From Streptomyces sp. DH24 (GTDB taxonomy: Bacteria; Actinomycetota; Actinomycetes; Streptomycetales; Streptomycetaceae), in NCBI RefSeq assembly GCF_029813775.1, contig NZ_JARVKW010000021.1, positions 1-64,000 on the forward strand: a stretch of 64,000 bases of DNA, in the 5' to 3' direction. Every line of letters begins with the position of its first letter. Position 1 is the stretch's first letter. This document shows, in pieces, positions 16,954-25,912 of the stretch. The notes under the pieces are model-generated. The model was not told the DNA's origin. It did not search any database and saw nothing but the letters and a program-made list of their open reading frames with translations. Made by a program: the position numbers and the translations under genes.

Positions 16954-18411
16954 GTGGCGGAGGAGCTTCCGGAGACCCCGGAGACTGCCGAGGAAGAGCC
17001 GATCAAGCAGCGGAAGAACGGTCTGTACCCGGGCGTGTCCGACGAGCTGGCCGAGAACATGAAGAGCGGCTGGGCCGACACCGAGCTGCGCGACCTGGAG
17101 CCGATCCCCCAGGCCGCCGAGACCGCCGCCCGCCGCGCCGCGCTGTCCGCGCGCTTCCCCGGCGAGCGCCTGGTGATCCCGGCGGGCAACCTGAAGACCC
17201 GCTCGAACGACACCGAGTACGCCTTCCGCGCCTCCGTCGAGTACGCGTACCTCACCGGCAACCAGACCGAGGACGGCGTCCTCGTCCTGGAGCCCACGGC
17301 CGACGGACACCGCGCCACGATCTACCTGCTGCCGCGCTCCAACCGGGAGAACGGCGAGTTCTGGCTGGACGGCCAGGGCGAGCTGTGGGTCGGCCGCCGC
17401 CACTCCCTCACCGAGGCCGAGAAGCTGTACGGCATCCCCGCCTCCGACGTGCGCGAGCTCGCCGGCCAGCTGCGCGAGGCCACCGGCCCGGTGCGCGTCG
17501 TGCGCGGTCACGACGCCGGCATCGAGGCCGCGCTGACCGACAAGGTGACCGCCGAGCGCGACGAGGAACTGCGGGTCTTCCTCTCCGAGATGCGGCTCGT
17601 CAAGGACGACTTCGAGATCGGCGAGCTGCAGAAGGCCGTCGACTCCACCGTGCGCGGCTTCGAGGACGTCGTGAAGGTCCTCGACAAGGCCGAGGCGACC
17701 AGCGAGCGCTACATCGAGGGCACGTTCTTCCTCCGCGCGCGCGTCGAGGGCAACGACATCGGCTACGGCTCCATCTGCGCCGCCGGCCCGCACGCCTGCA
17801 CGCTGCACTGGGTCCGCAACGACGGCCCGGTCCGCTCCGGCGACCTGCTGCTGCTCGACGCGGGCGTGGAGACGCACACGTACTACACCGCCGACGTCAC
17901 GCGCACGCTGCCGATCAGCGGCCGCTACACCGAGATCCAGAAGAAGATCTACGACGCCGTGTACGAGGCCCAGGAGGCCGGTATCGCGGCGGTGCGGCCC
18001 GGGGCGAAGTACCGGGACTTCCACGACGCCGCGCAGCGGGTGCTGACCGAGAAGCTCGTCGCGTGGGGCCTCGTGGAGGGGCCGGTCGAGCGGGTGCTGG
18101 AGCTGGGTCTCCAGCGGCGCTGGACGCTGCACGGCACCGGGCACATGCTCGGCATGGACGTCCACGACTGCGCCGCCGCGCGGACCGAGACGTACGTCGA
18201 CGGGACGCTGGAGCCGGGCATGGTGCTCACCGTCGAGCCGGGGCTGTACTTCCAGGCCGACGACCTGACCGTGCCGGAGGAGTACCGGGGGATCGGCGTG
18301 CGTATCGAGGACGACATCCTGGTGACGGCGGACGGGAACCGGAACCTGTCGGCCGGGCTGCCCCGCCGGTCGGACGAGGTCGAGAGCTGGATGGCCTCAC
18401 TCAAGGGCTGA
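16954..18411 (+). CDS. pepP: Xaa-Pro aminopeptidase (M24B, aminopeptidase P)
   Basis: A 485-residue cytoplasmic metallopeptidase that removes an N-terminal residue preceding proline. An N-terminal creatinase-like domain (to about 210) is followed by the pita-bread domain with the five metal ligands: Asp in LLLDAGVE, Asp in YTADVTRT, His in GTGHMLG, Glu in LTVEPGLY and Glu in VRIEDDIL. The start is set by AAGGAGG at 16941-16947, which is 6 nt from GTG 16954; the ATG at 16948 is too close. It shares a 19-bp bidirectional terminator with the convergent RsbW-like gene. Confidence 0.93.
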   Translation: MAEELPETPETAEEEPIKQRKNGLYPGVSDELAENMKSGWADTELRDLEPIPQAAETAARRAALSARFPGERLVIPAGNLKTRSNDTEYAFRASVEYAYLTGNQTEDGVLVLEPTADGHRATIYLLPRSNRENGEFWLDGQGELWVGRRHSLTEAEKLYGIPASDVRELAGQLREATGPVRVVRGHDAGIEAALTDKVTAERDEELRVFLSEMRLVKDDFEIGELQKAVDSTVRGFEDVVKVLDKAEATSERYIEGTFFLRARVEGNDIGYGSICAAGPHACTLHWVRNDGPVRSGDLLLLDAGVETHTYYTADVTRTLPISGRYTEIQKKIYDAVYEAQEAGIAAVRPGAKYRDFHDAAQRVLTEKLVAWGLVEGPVERVLELGLQRRWTLHGTGHMLGMDVHDCAAARTETYVDGTLEPGMVLTVEPGLYFQADDLTVPEEYRGIGVRIEDDILVTADGNRNLSAGLPRRSDEVESWMASLKG

Positions 18412-18423
18412 CGGTACTGCCGT

Positions 18424-18464
18424 GGACGGATGGCCGGGCACCTCGGGTGCCCGGCCATCCGTCC
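18424..18464. terminator. Bidirectional hairpin between convergent genes
   Basis: A perfect 19-bp stem (18424-18442 with 18446-18464) and 3-nt loop begin 13 bases after the pepP stop and 40 bases beyond the stop of the convergent gene. This is one of the strongest hairpins in the window. Confidence 0.9.
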
Positions 18465-18503
18465 GCGGGCGAGCGGGAGCGACTTGTTCGCCCGTGCCGT
18501 CGA

Positions 18504-18965
18504 CTACACGGCGACCAGCGGTGTGTCCTTCTTCCACTTCAGGATCTTGTCGAAGCTGACCACCGCGCCGCCCCGGCCCGGCTTGTTGCCGATGTGGACG
18601 TGGTCGGTGAGCTCCTCGATGAGGCACAGCCCTCTGCCGTGCTCCGCGTCGGGACGCGGCAGCCGGGCCGGTTCCCTCACCGGGGACGGCTCGTGCGCGA
18701 AGCCCGGTCCGGCGTCGGTGACCTCGATGCGGCACCGCTCGCCGTCGAGGTAGGCGGTCACGCGGTAGGCCTCCGAGGAGCCGCCGCGCCCGCCGTCACC
18801 GCCGTGCTCCACGGCGTTCGCGCAGGCCTCGCTGAGGGCGACGGAGAGGTCGTAGGAGATGTCGGGGTCGACGCCCGCGGTCTCCATGGTGCCGAGCAGC
18901 AGGCGGCGGGCCAGCGGCACGCTGGCAGCTTCGCGCCGAAGATGGAGTGACCACCAGATGCTCAT
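18504..18965 (-). CDS. ATP-binding protein, RsbW-like anti-sigma kinase family
   Basis: A 153-residue HATPase protein with SEACANAVEHGG (N box), VTDAGPGF (G1) and HGRGLCLIEEL (G2). Compared with the 11278-11829 protein it has the more complete anti-sigma-kinase-like form, including VPLARRLLLGTMETAGV at the start. A Lys-rich tail (KILKWKKD) ends it. No linked sigma or STAS gene is adjacent, so its partner is unknown. It converges on pepP. Confidence 0.88.
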   Translation of the reverse strand: MSIWWSLHLRREAASVPLARRLLLGTMETAGVDPDISYDLSVALSEACANAVEHGGDGGRGGSSEAYRVTAYLDGERCRIEVTDAGPGFAHEPSPVREPARLPRPDAEHGRGLCLIEELTDHVHIGNKPGRGGAVVSFDKILKWKKDTPLVAV

Positions 18966-19189
18966 GCTCCAGCCTCCTGGCCGTGCCTCGACATACCGTT
19001 ACGTATTGCCCCGAGTACTCTCCGGTAAGCACGAAGTTGACGTGATGCCGCCCATACGGGGGATGCGCCGAGGGCGGCGGACGGTGTATGCGAGGGCACT
19101 TTCACCCCAGAAGGTGATCTTCCGGTTGTACGTCATCTTGCGGACCTGCCGTACGGCGCCCACCCCGCCGGTGCGATGATGGGCCCGCC

Positions 19190-20029
19190 ATGACTGCCCC
19201 CCACCCGTGCACGCGCCCCGGACACGATCTCCGGGTGACGAAGGCCGCGATGTTCGCCGCGGTCTGCGTCGTGCTGGCCGCGGCCGGGCACGCACTGGCC
19301 TCCCTCGGCACCATTCCGCTGTGGACGCTCGGCGTGGGATTCCTCGGGGCGGTCGTGGTCGCCGTGCCGTTCACCGGGCGCGAGCGCTCGCTGCCGGGCA
19401 TCGTGGCGCTGCTCGCGGTCGGTCAGACCGCGCTGCACACGCTGTTCGGGCTGGGGCAGCACACCTCGACGGCGGCCACCGCGTCCGGCGCGGGCTCCGC
19501 CACACCGGTGTCCGACGCCACGCTCGTCCAGCACGCCGCGCGGTTCGTGTGCGGGACCACGGCGGGAGGCCTCAGCCCCGCCGACGCCCAGCGGATCCTC
19601 ACCGACGCACGCGTGTACCCGGACCTCGCCGGACAGACCACCGTCGCGCACCACCCGGCGGACGCCATGTCCACCGCCGCGGGGTCCTCGGCCGCGCTGC
19701 TGCCGTCCCTGTCGATGCTGCTCGGCCACGTCCTCGCGGCGGTCGTCGCGGGCTGGCTGCTGCGCCGCGGGGACCTCGCCCTGCTGCGGCTGCTGGAGAT
19801 GCCCGCGCTGTCGGCGCACACCGTCGCCGAGGGGGCGTTCGTCCGGTCCCTGCGCGGGGCGCTGGCGCTGACCCGCGCGCTGTACGCCGGGCTGCCGGGC
19901 GCGCCGCGGACCGGGCCCGCCCTGCCGAGCACCGCGCTGCTCGCGCCGCCGGAGCTGCGCACCACGGCACTCCAGCACAGCGTCGTCCGGCGCGGCCCGC
20001 CCGCCGGCGCCTTCGCTCTCGCCGCCTGA
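19190..20029 (+). CDS. Hypothetical integral membrane protein at the head of the copper cluster
   Basis: 279 residues with about four hydrophobic helices: two or three in residues 18-90 and one near 178-200 (LLGHVLAAVVAGWLLRRG), separated by an Ala/Thr/Ser-rich extracytoplasmic stretch. His residues cluster near membrane ends (GHALA, LHTLFGLGQHT, AHHPAD, LGHVLA), which would suit metal handling. No family assigned. It lies 240 bases before the YcnI gene on the same strand, with a 26-bp repeat between. Confidence 0.7.
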   Translation: MTAPHPCTRPGHDLRVTKAAMFAAVCVVLAAAGHALASLGTIPLWTLGVGFLGAVVVAVPFTGRERSLPGIVALLAVGQTALHTLFGLGQHTSTAATASGAGSATPVSDATLVQHAARFVCGTTAGGLSPADAQRILTDARVYPDLAGQTTVAHHPADAMSTAAGSSAALLPSLSMLLGHVLAAVVAGWLLRRGDLALLRLLEMPALSAHTVAEGAFVRSLRGALALTRALYAGLPGAPRTGPALPSTALLAPPELRTTALQHSVVRRGPPAGAFALAA

Positions 20030-20090
20030 CACGACGCGACCACCGCTCCGCCCTGTGCCGGAGGGGGCCGCCGTCGTGCGGCACGCGCGC

Positions 20091-20178
20091 GTGCGCCCCT
20101 TTTCCCGGGCAACCGCGAGGCGCCCCCTGCCGGGAGTGCCCACGGGCGCCCCTCTCCGGGACTGCCCGCCGGGCGCCC
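20091..20178. repeat. Short tandem repeat, unit about 26 bp
   Basis: Three to four imperfect copies occur of a unit starting GGCGCCCC and ending near GGGANTGCCCNC (20119-20144 and 20145-20170 are the best pair). The array lies in the 243-base gap upstream of the ycnI gene. No gene is supported in this gap. Confidence 0.5.
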
Positions 20179-20272
20179 CGGAGCCGGCCGCGCGCGAACC
20201 CCCTCGTCACCGTCACCGGACGCACGGGAACTCCCGTGCGCCACCGACTCACTCGAAGCGGAGTGCTCCTTC

Positions 20273-21004
20273 ATGAAGGCTTCCCGTATCGCTGCCGTCG
20301 GCGCCGTCGCCGGCACCGCCGTGCTCGCCCTGTCCTCCCCCGCGCTCGCGCACGTCAGCGTGCAGCCGGAGGGCGAGGCCGCCAAGGGCGGCTACGCGGT
20401 GGTGAACTTCAAGGTTCCCAACGAGCGCGACAACGCCTCCACCACCAAGCTCGAGGTCAGCTTCCCCACCGACCACCCGCTGGCGTCCGTGATGCCGCAG
20501 GCCGTCGACGGCTGGAAGGTCGAGGTCACCAAGTCGAAGCTGGACAAGCCCCTCGAACTGCACGGCAAGAAGATCACCGAGGCCGTCACCAAGGTCACCT
20601 GGACCGCCGACGGCAAGGGTGTCCAGCCGGGCTACTTCCAGAAGTTCCCGGTCTCCGTCGGCGCCCTGCCCGAGGACGCCGACGAGCTGGTCTTCAAGGC
20701 GCTCCAGACGTACTCCAACAAGGAGGTCGTGCGCTGGATCGAGGTCCCGCAGGAGGGCCAGGAGGAGCCCGAGTTCCCGGCGCCGGTGCTCGAGCTGTCG
20801 GCCGCCGAGGAGGACGGCCACAGCCACGACACGGCTGCCGAGGAGGCCTCCGACGACGCGGCGGACACCGAGAACACCGCGGCCGCCGCCGACGGCGACG
20901 ACACCGACACCACCGCCCGCGTCCTCGGCGTCGTCGGCATCGTCGTCGGCGCGGCCGGTGTCGCCTACGGCGTGTTCGCCGGCCGTCGGCGGACCACCGT
21001 CTGA
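20273..21004 (+). CDS. ycnI: YcnI-like copper-binding membrane protein (DUF1775)
   Basis: A 243-residue exported protein. The signal peptide ends at ALA, leaving His as mature residue 1 (HVSVQPEG), as in the YcnI copper-binding family where this N-terminal His and a Trp help bind Cu(II). An Ig-like domain extends to about residue 165. An Asp/Glu/His/Ala-rich stalk (with DGHSHD) and a C-terminal membrane helix followed by RRR anchor it outside the membrane. It stands upstream of sco and probably belongs to the same copper programme. Confidence 0.88.
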   Translation: MKASRIAAVGAVAGTAVLALSSPALAHVSVQPEGEAAKGGYAVVNFKVPNERDNASTTKLEVSFPTDHPLASVMPQAVDGWKVEVTKSKLDKPLELHGKKITEAVTKVTWTADGKGVQPGYFQKFPVSVGALPEDADELVFKALQTYSNKEVVRWIEVPQEGQEEPEFPAPVLELSAAEEDGHSHDTAAEEASDDAADTENTAAAADGDDTDTTARVLGVVGIVVGAAGVAYGVFAGRRRTTV

Positions 21005-21102
21005 CGTCCACCTCTCCCGGTGCGCACCGGGGCCGTCGGCGGACTCGACGAGCCGTGCGACCCCGGTGCGCGCCGGAGCACTCACATCTGGGACATTTTT
21101 CT

Positions 21103-21756
21103 ATGCGCAAGAAGACGTTCGCGGCGGCCGCGCTGCTCGCCGCCGCCTGCCTGACCCTCTCCGCCTGCGGCAGCGGCGACGACGACGACAAGCCCGTCAC
21201 CGCGGTCTCCGAGGAGGCCGGCTCCGAAAAGGCGGCCACCGTCCTCGACAAGCCGTTCGAGAAGCCGGACCTGGTCCTCACCGACACTAAGGGCGAGAAG
21301 TACGACCTGCGGGCGGCCACCGCGGGCAGGCCCACCCTGGTCTACTTCGGCTACACGCACTGCCCCGACGTGTGCCCGCTGACGATGAACAACATCGCCG
21401 TCGCCAAGAAGCAGCTGCCCAAGGCCGAGCAGGACAAGCTGCGCGTCGTGTTCGTCACGACCGACCCCGAGCGCGACACCTCGGCCGAGCTCGGCAAGTG
21501 GCTCAAGGGCATCGACTCCGACTTCATCGGTCTGACCGGCGAGTTCGACACTATCCAGGCCGGCGCCCGCACCCTCGGCATCTCCATCGACCCGCCGCAC
21601 AAGGACAAGAACGGCAAGGTCGTCTCGATGCACGGCACCCAGGTCATCGCGTTCTCGCCGAAGACCGACGGCGGCTACGTGCTCTACGGCGAGGACGCCG
21701 GCCCCGACGACTACATCAAGGACCTGCCCAAGCTCATCAAGGGCGAGAAGCCGTGA
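21103..21756 (+). CDS. sco: Sco1/SenC-type copper chaperone lipoprotein
   Basis: A 217-residue lipoprotein (lipobox LSAC, Cys22) with a thioredoxin-like fold. Copper ligands are present: THCPDVCP (Cys87, Cys91) and the distal His177 in SMHGTQ. Sco proteins deliver copper to cytochrome oxidase CuA, and in S. lividans the homologue is needed for oxidase and GlxA maturation. ATG 21103 is followed by a typical basic start. Its stop overlaps the next gene by GTGA, so ecuC is translationally coupled. Confidence 0.93.
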   Translation: MRKKTFAAAALLAAACLTLSACGSGDDDDKPVTAVSEEAGSEKAATVLDKPFEKPDLVLTDTKGEKYDLRAATAGRPTLVYFGYTHCPDVCPLTMNNIAVAKKQLPKAEQDKLRVVFVTTDPERDTSAELGKWLKGIDSDFIGLTGEFDTIQAGARTLGISIDPPHKDKNGKVVSMHGTQVIAFSPKTDGGYVLYGEDAGPDDYIKDLPKLIKGEKP

Positions 21757-22211
21757 GGCGGCTCGGTCCGCTCGCCGCGGGACTCGCCGGGGCGCTCGCC
21801 CTGGCGGGCTGCGGCTCGGGCTCCTCCTCCGACTCCGCGCCGGACCTCGCGGTCGGCGCCGCCTACATGCCGCAGCCGGTCTCCGACACCATGGCGGCCG
21901 GTTTCCTCACGGTCACCAACGAGGGCGGCACCGCCGACGAGCTGACCTCCGTCACCAGCGAGGCGGCGGGCCGGGTCACCGTGCACGAGACCGCCGACGG
22001 CACCATGCGGGAGGTCGACCGCCTGGAGATCCCGGCCGGCGGCAGGCTCGTGCTGGAGAGCGGCGGCAACCACCTGATGTTCGAGAAGCTGACGCACAGG
22101 CCAGAACAGGGTGAGACGGTCTCCGTCGAGCTGCGCTTCGCCCACTCCGACCCGGTCACGGTCGAGATGCCGGTGAAGCCGGCCACGTACCGGCCGACTT
22201 CCGGACACTGA
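21753..22211 (+). CDS. ecuC: PCu(A)C-type extracellular copper chaperone (EcuC)
   Basis: A 152-residue lipoprotein (LAGC, Cys20) of the PCu(A)C family. It has the Cu(I) ligand set His78 and Met85 (VHETADGTM) and His107-x-Met109 (NHLM), in the characteristic order. It would pass copper to Sco. GTG 21753 overlaps the sco stop, and the CopC/CopD fusion follows 12 bases later. The S. lividans orthologous pair works as a copper relay outside the membrane. Confidence 0.92.
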   Translation: MRRLGPLAAGLAGALALAGCGSGSSSDSAPDLAVGAAYMPQPVSDTMAAGFLTVTNEGGTADELTSVTSEAAGRVTVHETADGTMREVDRLEIPAGGRLVLESGGNHLMFEKLTHRPEQGETVSVELRFAHSDPVTVEMPVKPATYRPTSGH

Positions 22212-22223
22212 GGGAGGGACCAC

Positions 22224-24434
22224 GTGACGCCGACCATCGCCCTGCGCACGCGCATCCTGGTGCTGCTGTTCCTGGCCGTCACCGGTGCGCTGCTCGCCGG
22301 CGCCGCCCCGGCCTCCGCGCACGCCGCGCTGACCGGCAGCGACCCCCGGCAGGGGGCGGTGGTCGACAGGGCCCCGACCCGGATCACGCTCACCTTCTCC
22401 GAGGAGGTGGCGATGTCCGACGGCGCGCTGCGCGTCCTCGACCCCAAGGGTGAACGCGTCGACAGCGGCACGCCGGCGGGTGTCGGCGGCACGACGTACG
22501 CCGTCGGACTCCACTCCGGGCTGCCCGACGGCACGTACACCGTGGCCTACCAGGTGGTGTCCGCCGACAGCCATCCCGTCGCCGGTGCCTACACCTTCTC
22601 CGTCGGCGCGCCCTCCGAGACGTCCGTCGCGCTGTCCGGGCAGCAGGCCGGCGGCGGGGTCGTCGGCTTCCTCTACGGGCTCGGGCGCTACGTGTCGTAC
22701 GCCGGGTTCGTCGTCCTCGCGGGCGGTGCCGCCTTCGTCCTGGCCTGCTGGCCGCGCGGCTGCGGGGTGCGGCCCGTGCAGCGGCTCGTCGTGAGCGGGT
22801 GGGTGGCGCTCACCGCCGCGACGCTCGCGCTGCTGCTCCTGCGCGGCTCCTACACCGGCTCGGGGAAGGCCGGTGACGTCTTCGACCTGGAGCTCCTCGG
22901 GCAGGTGCTCCAGACCAGGACGGGCGCCGCCCTGGTGTCCCGGCTGCTGCTGCTCGCCGCGGCGGCGCTGTTCGTCGCGGTGCTGTTCGGCGCCTACGAC
23001 AAGCGCGAGGACGAGGAGAAGCGGGACCTCGTCTTCGGGCTCGCGGTCGGCGGGACCGTCGTCGCCGCCGGGCTCGCGGCGACCTGGGCGATGTCGGAGC
23101 ACGCCTCCAGCGGTCTCCAGCCGGGCATCGCGATGCCGGTCGACGTCGTCCATCTGCTGGCCGTCGCCGCCTGGCTCGGAGGGCTCACGACCCTGCTCGT
23201 CGCCCTGCACCGGGCGCCCGAGGACACCCCGGTCGGGGCCGCGGCCGTACGGCGCTTCTCCCGGGTCGCCCTCGGCAGCGTCGTCGCGCTGGTCGTCACC
23301 GGCATCTACCAGTCGTGGCGGCAGCTGGGCTCCTGGTCGGCCTTCACCGACACCCGGTACGGGCAGTTGCTGCTGCTGAAGCTGGCGCTCGTGGCGCTGC
23401 TGGTGGGCGTCGCGTGGTTCTCGCGCCGGTGGACCGGGCGGCTGGCGGGGACGGCCGGGGGTGAGGAGGCTGGGTCCGGGGGGCGCGGGTCCGTGCGGGC
23501 CGGGTCCGAGGAGGCTGGGTTCGAGCGGGTCGCGTCCGAGAGGGCGGGAGCCGAGGGAGCCGAGTCCGAGCGGGCCGGGGCCGAGGAGGCCGGGTCCGTG
23601 CGGGCCGGGGCCGAGGGGGCCGGGTCCGCGCAGGTCTCCGAGGAGGCTGGGTCCGAGCGGGCCGGGGCCACGCGCGCTGCGGCCGAGGAAGCGGCGTCCG
23701 AGCGGGCCGAGTCCACGCGGGTCGGGTCCGAGGAAGCCGCTTCCTCGCGTGGCGGCTCCGAGCGGGGCGAGGACGCGTCCGACGTCGTACCGGACGTCGT
23801 AGCGGCGCAGGCGGGGCGCGCGCGCGTCGGTGCGCGAGCCGCGGCCGGTGGTTCGGAGCGGGCCGAGCAGCTCGCCCGGCAGGAGGCCGCCATGGCCGCC
23901 GCCCGGCGCAAGCGGCTGCGGGACGCCGACCCGAACCGCTCCGGACTGCGCCGCTCGGTGCTCGCCGAGGCCGGTGTCGCCGTCGTCGTCCTCGCCGTCA
24001 CCACCGTGCTGACGCAGACCGAGCCCGGACGCACCGAGCAGGACGCCAGGGCCGCCGCCTCCGCGTCCTCCGCCACGTCGGCCTCGCCGTCCGGGGCACT
24101 GACGCTGGACATGCCGTTCGACACCGGCGGCGAGGACGGCAAGGGACTCGTGCGGATCGACCTCGACCCCGCGCGCGTGGGCGCCAACGAGCTGCACGTC
24201 TACGTGCAGCGCCCCAACGGCCGTGCCTTCGACATCCCCGAGGTGAAGATCGCCTTCACCCTGGAGTCCAAGGACCTGGGGCCGCTGCCCGTCGTCCCCG
24301 ACCACATCACCACCGGGCACTGGTCGGCGAGCGGAGTGCAGCTCCCCATGGCGGGCGACTGGAAGGTCGACGTGACCGTGCGGACCTCCGACGTCGACCA
24401 GGTGACCGTCTCCAAGAACGCGCAGATCGGCTGA
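22224..24434 (+). CDS. copCD: CopC/CopD fusion copper-uptake protein with a long repetitive linker
   Basis: 736 residues. The signal peptide ends ASA, leaving mature His33; the CopC domain (about 33-130) has VSADSHPVAG with further copper ligands. The CopD membrane domain (about 145-405) has eight hydrophobic helices. An Ala/Glu/Arg/Ser/Gly-rich linker of about 110 residues follows, encoded by near 15-bp DNA repeats, then a further membrane helix near 592-610 and a C-terminal YtkA-like beta domain (LDMPFDTGG onwards). GTG 22224 has AGGGAGGG. It belongs to the sco-ecuC-copCD-dtpA run. Confidence 0.88.
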   Translation: MTPTIALRTRILVLLFLAVTGALLAGAAPASAHAALTGSDPRQGAVVDRAPTRITLTFSEEVAMSDGALRVLDPKGERVDSGTPAGVGGTTYAVGLHSGLPDGTYTVAYQVVSADSHPVAGAYTFSVGAPSETSVALSGQQAGGGVVGFLYGLGRYVSYAGFVVLAGGAAFVLACWPRGCGVRPVQRLVVSGWVALTAATLALLLLRGSYTGSGKAGDVFDLELLGQVLQTRTGAALVSRLLLLAAAALFVAVLFGAYDKREDEEKRDLVFGLAVGGTVVAAGLAATWAMSEHASSGLQPGIAMPVDVVHLLAVAAWLGGLTTLLVALHRAPEDTPVGAAAVRRFSRVALGSVVALVVTGIYQSWRQLGSWSAFTDTRYGQLLLLKLALVALLVGVAWFSRRWTGRLAGTAGGEEAGSGGRGSVRAGSEEAGFERVASERAGAEGAESERAGAEEAGSVRAGAEGAGSAQVSEEAGSERAGATRAAAEEAASERAESTRVGSEEAASSRGGSERGEDASDVVPDVVAAQAGRARVGARAAAGGSERAEQLARQEAAMAAARRKRLRDADPNRSGLRRSVLAEAGVAVVVLAVTTVLTQTEPGRTEQDARAAASASSATSASPSGALTLDMPFDTGGEDGKGLVRIDLDPARVGANELHVYVQRPNGRAFDIPEVKIAFTLESKDLGPLPVVPDHITTGHWSASGVQLPMAGDWKVDVTVRTSDVDQVTVSKNAQIG
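23461..23760. repeat. In-frame repetitive coding segment in copCD
   Basis: Imperfect units such as GGGCCGGGTCCGAGGAGGCT recur about every 15-30 bp and encode AGSEEAG/ERAGAEG-type peptides. The opposite strand reads as collagen-like Gly-Pro-rich frames, which are artefacts. The segment is confined to the linker between the CopD and YtkA-like parts. Confidence 0.8.
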
Positions 24435-24439
24435 GCACC

Positions 24440-25729
24440 ATGCCTGACCAGTCCATTCCGGAGGCCCGCAGCCCCGAGGCGGCCACGAGGGCCGTGCCCT
24501 CGCGCTCCGAGCCCGACGCGGGCATCTCGCGGCGCCGGCTGCTCGGCACGGCCGGCGCCACCGGGCTCGTACTCGGTGCGGCGGGCGGTGCCGCGGGGTA
24601 CGCCGCCCGGCCCGCCGAGGCCACGCCGCTCACCTCGCTCGGCGCCGAGGAGGTGATGTTTCACGGGAAACATCAGCCCGGCATCACCACGCCGATGCAG
24701 GCGCACGGCCACCTCGTCGCCTTCGACCTGGCGGGGGGCGCCGGACGCAAGGAGGCGGCCGCCCTGCTGCGCCGCTGGTCGGAGACCGCCCGGCGGCTGA
24801 TGGCGGGCGAGCCCGCGGCCCACGACGACACGGATGTGGCCCGCGACGCCGGACCGTCGTCGCTGACGGTCACCTTCGGCTTCGGGCACGGCTTCTTCGC
24901 GAAGACCGGCCTGGAGAAGCAGCGCCCGGTCGCGCTGGACCCGCTGCCGGACTTCTCCTCCGACCGTCTCGACACCTCCCGCAGCAACGGCGACCTGTGG
25001 GTGCAGATCGGCGCCAACGACGCGCTGGTCGCCTTCCACGCGCTGCGCGCGCTCCAGAAGGACGTGGGCTCGGCCGCCCGGCTGCGCTGGCAGATGAACG
25101 GCTTCAACCGGTCGCCGGGCGCCACCTCCCGGCCCATGACGACGCGCAACCTGATGGGCCAGATCGACGGCACGCGCAATCCGAAGCCCAGCGAGCCCGA
25201 CTTCGACCGGCGGATCTTCGTGCCCGCCTCCGGAGAGCCGTCCTGGATGGCGAACGGCTCCTACGTCGTCGTCCGCCGCATCCGCATGCTCCTCGACGAC
25301 TGGGAGAAGCTGTCGGTCAAGGCCCAGGAGGACGTCATCGGGCGCCGCAAGTCCGACGGGGCACCGCTGACCGGCGGCGACGAGAAGACCGAGATGGACC
25401 TGGAGAAGACGGACGCACAGGGCAATCCTGTCGTCCCCGTGAACGCCCACGCCCGGATCAGCCGGCCGGACCAGAACGGCGGCGCGGCGATGCTCCGCCG
25501 CCCGTTCTCGTACCACGACGGCTTCGACGCGGACGGTGTGCCCGACGCGGGGCTGCTGTTCGTGTGCTGGCAGGCGGACCCGCTGCGCGGCTTCGTGCCG
25601 GTGCAGCGCAAGCTCGACCGGGGCGACGCGCTGTCGCCGTTCGTCCGGCACGAGGCGAGCGGGCTGTTCGCGGTGCCGGGCGGTGCGGCGGAGGGCGAGT
25701 ACGTGGGGCAGCGCCTGCTGGAGGGGTGA
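24440..25729 (+). CDS. dtpA: Tat-exported DyP-type heme peroxidase
   Basis: 429 residues. A twin-arginine signal (ISRRRLLGTAGATGLVLGAA, Arg pair near 31-33) precedes the DyP domain. GQIDGTRNP is the GxxDG motif carrying the distal Asp, VNAHARISRP carries the likely proximal heme His, and the C-terminus has ADPLRGFVPVQRKLD. It begins 5 bases after copCD, so it is in the same operon. In S. lividans DtpA is required for maturation of the copper oxidase GlxA and for morphogenesis under copper control. A parS-like 16-mer overlaps the conserved FHGKHQ codons. Confidence 0.93.
   Translation: MPDQSIPEARSPEAATRAVPSRSEPDAGISRRRLLGTAGATGLVLGAAGGAAGYAARPAEATPLTSLGAEEVMFHGKHQPGITTPMQAHGHLVAFDLAGGAGRKEAAALLRRWSETARRLMAGEPAAHDDTDVARDAGPSSLTVTFGFGHGFFAKTGLEKQRPVALDPLPDFSSDRLDTSRSNGDLWVQIGANDALVAFHALRALQKDVGSAARLRWQMNGFNRSPGATSRPMTTRNLMGQIDGTRNPKPSEPDFDRRIFVPASGEPSWMANGSYVVVRRIRMLLDDWEKLSVKAQEDVIGRRKSDGAPLTGGDEKTEMDLEKTDAQGNPVVPVNAHARISRPDQNGGAAMLRRPFSYHDGFDADGVPDAGLLFVCWQADPLRGFVPVQRKLDRGDALSPFVRHEASGLFAVPGGAAEGEYVGQRLLEG
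24657..24672. promoter_or_regulatory. parS-like 16-mer inside dtpA (one mismatch)
   Basis: TGTTTCACGGGAAACA differs from the ParB-site consensus TGTTTCACGTGAAACA at one central base. It encodes MFHGKH, part of a motif conserved in this peroxidase family, so the match may come from protein constraint. Confidence 0.4.
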
Positions 25730-25900
25730 GGGCGCCGGGCCCACGGCGGGGTGACGGCGCACGACCGGCCGAACGAACACCGGTGGCTTCGCCGTGCCCT
25801 CCCTCATGCCGAGCCGGAGGCAGGCGAGCCGTGCGGCAGGCATCACTCTCCCGGGGGTCAGGGTGTGAGACACGCGCCCCCTCCGGCCTCCTGCGGCCAT

Positions 25901-25906
25901 TAGGGT
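25901..25906 (+). promoter_or_regulatory. -10 element of pheA, probably leaderless
   Basis: TAGGGT fits the streptomycete -10 form TAGRRT and ends 6 bases before ATG 25913, so transcription should begin at or next to the start codon. No ribosome site at normal spacing exists. Confidence 0.5.
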
Positions 25907-25912
25907 GAGGGC

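Noticed and set aside
21711..24320. Collagen-like Gly-Pro-rich frame antisense to copCD
   Set aside because: The pattern is the reverse complement of the Ala/Glu/Arg linker repeats and not a protein.
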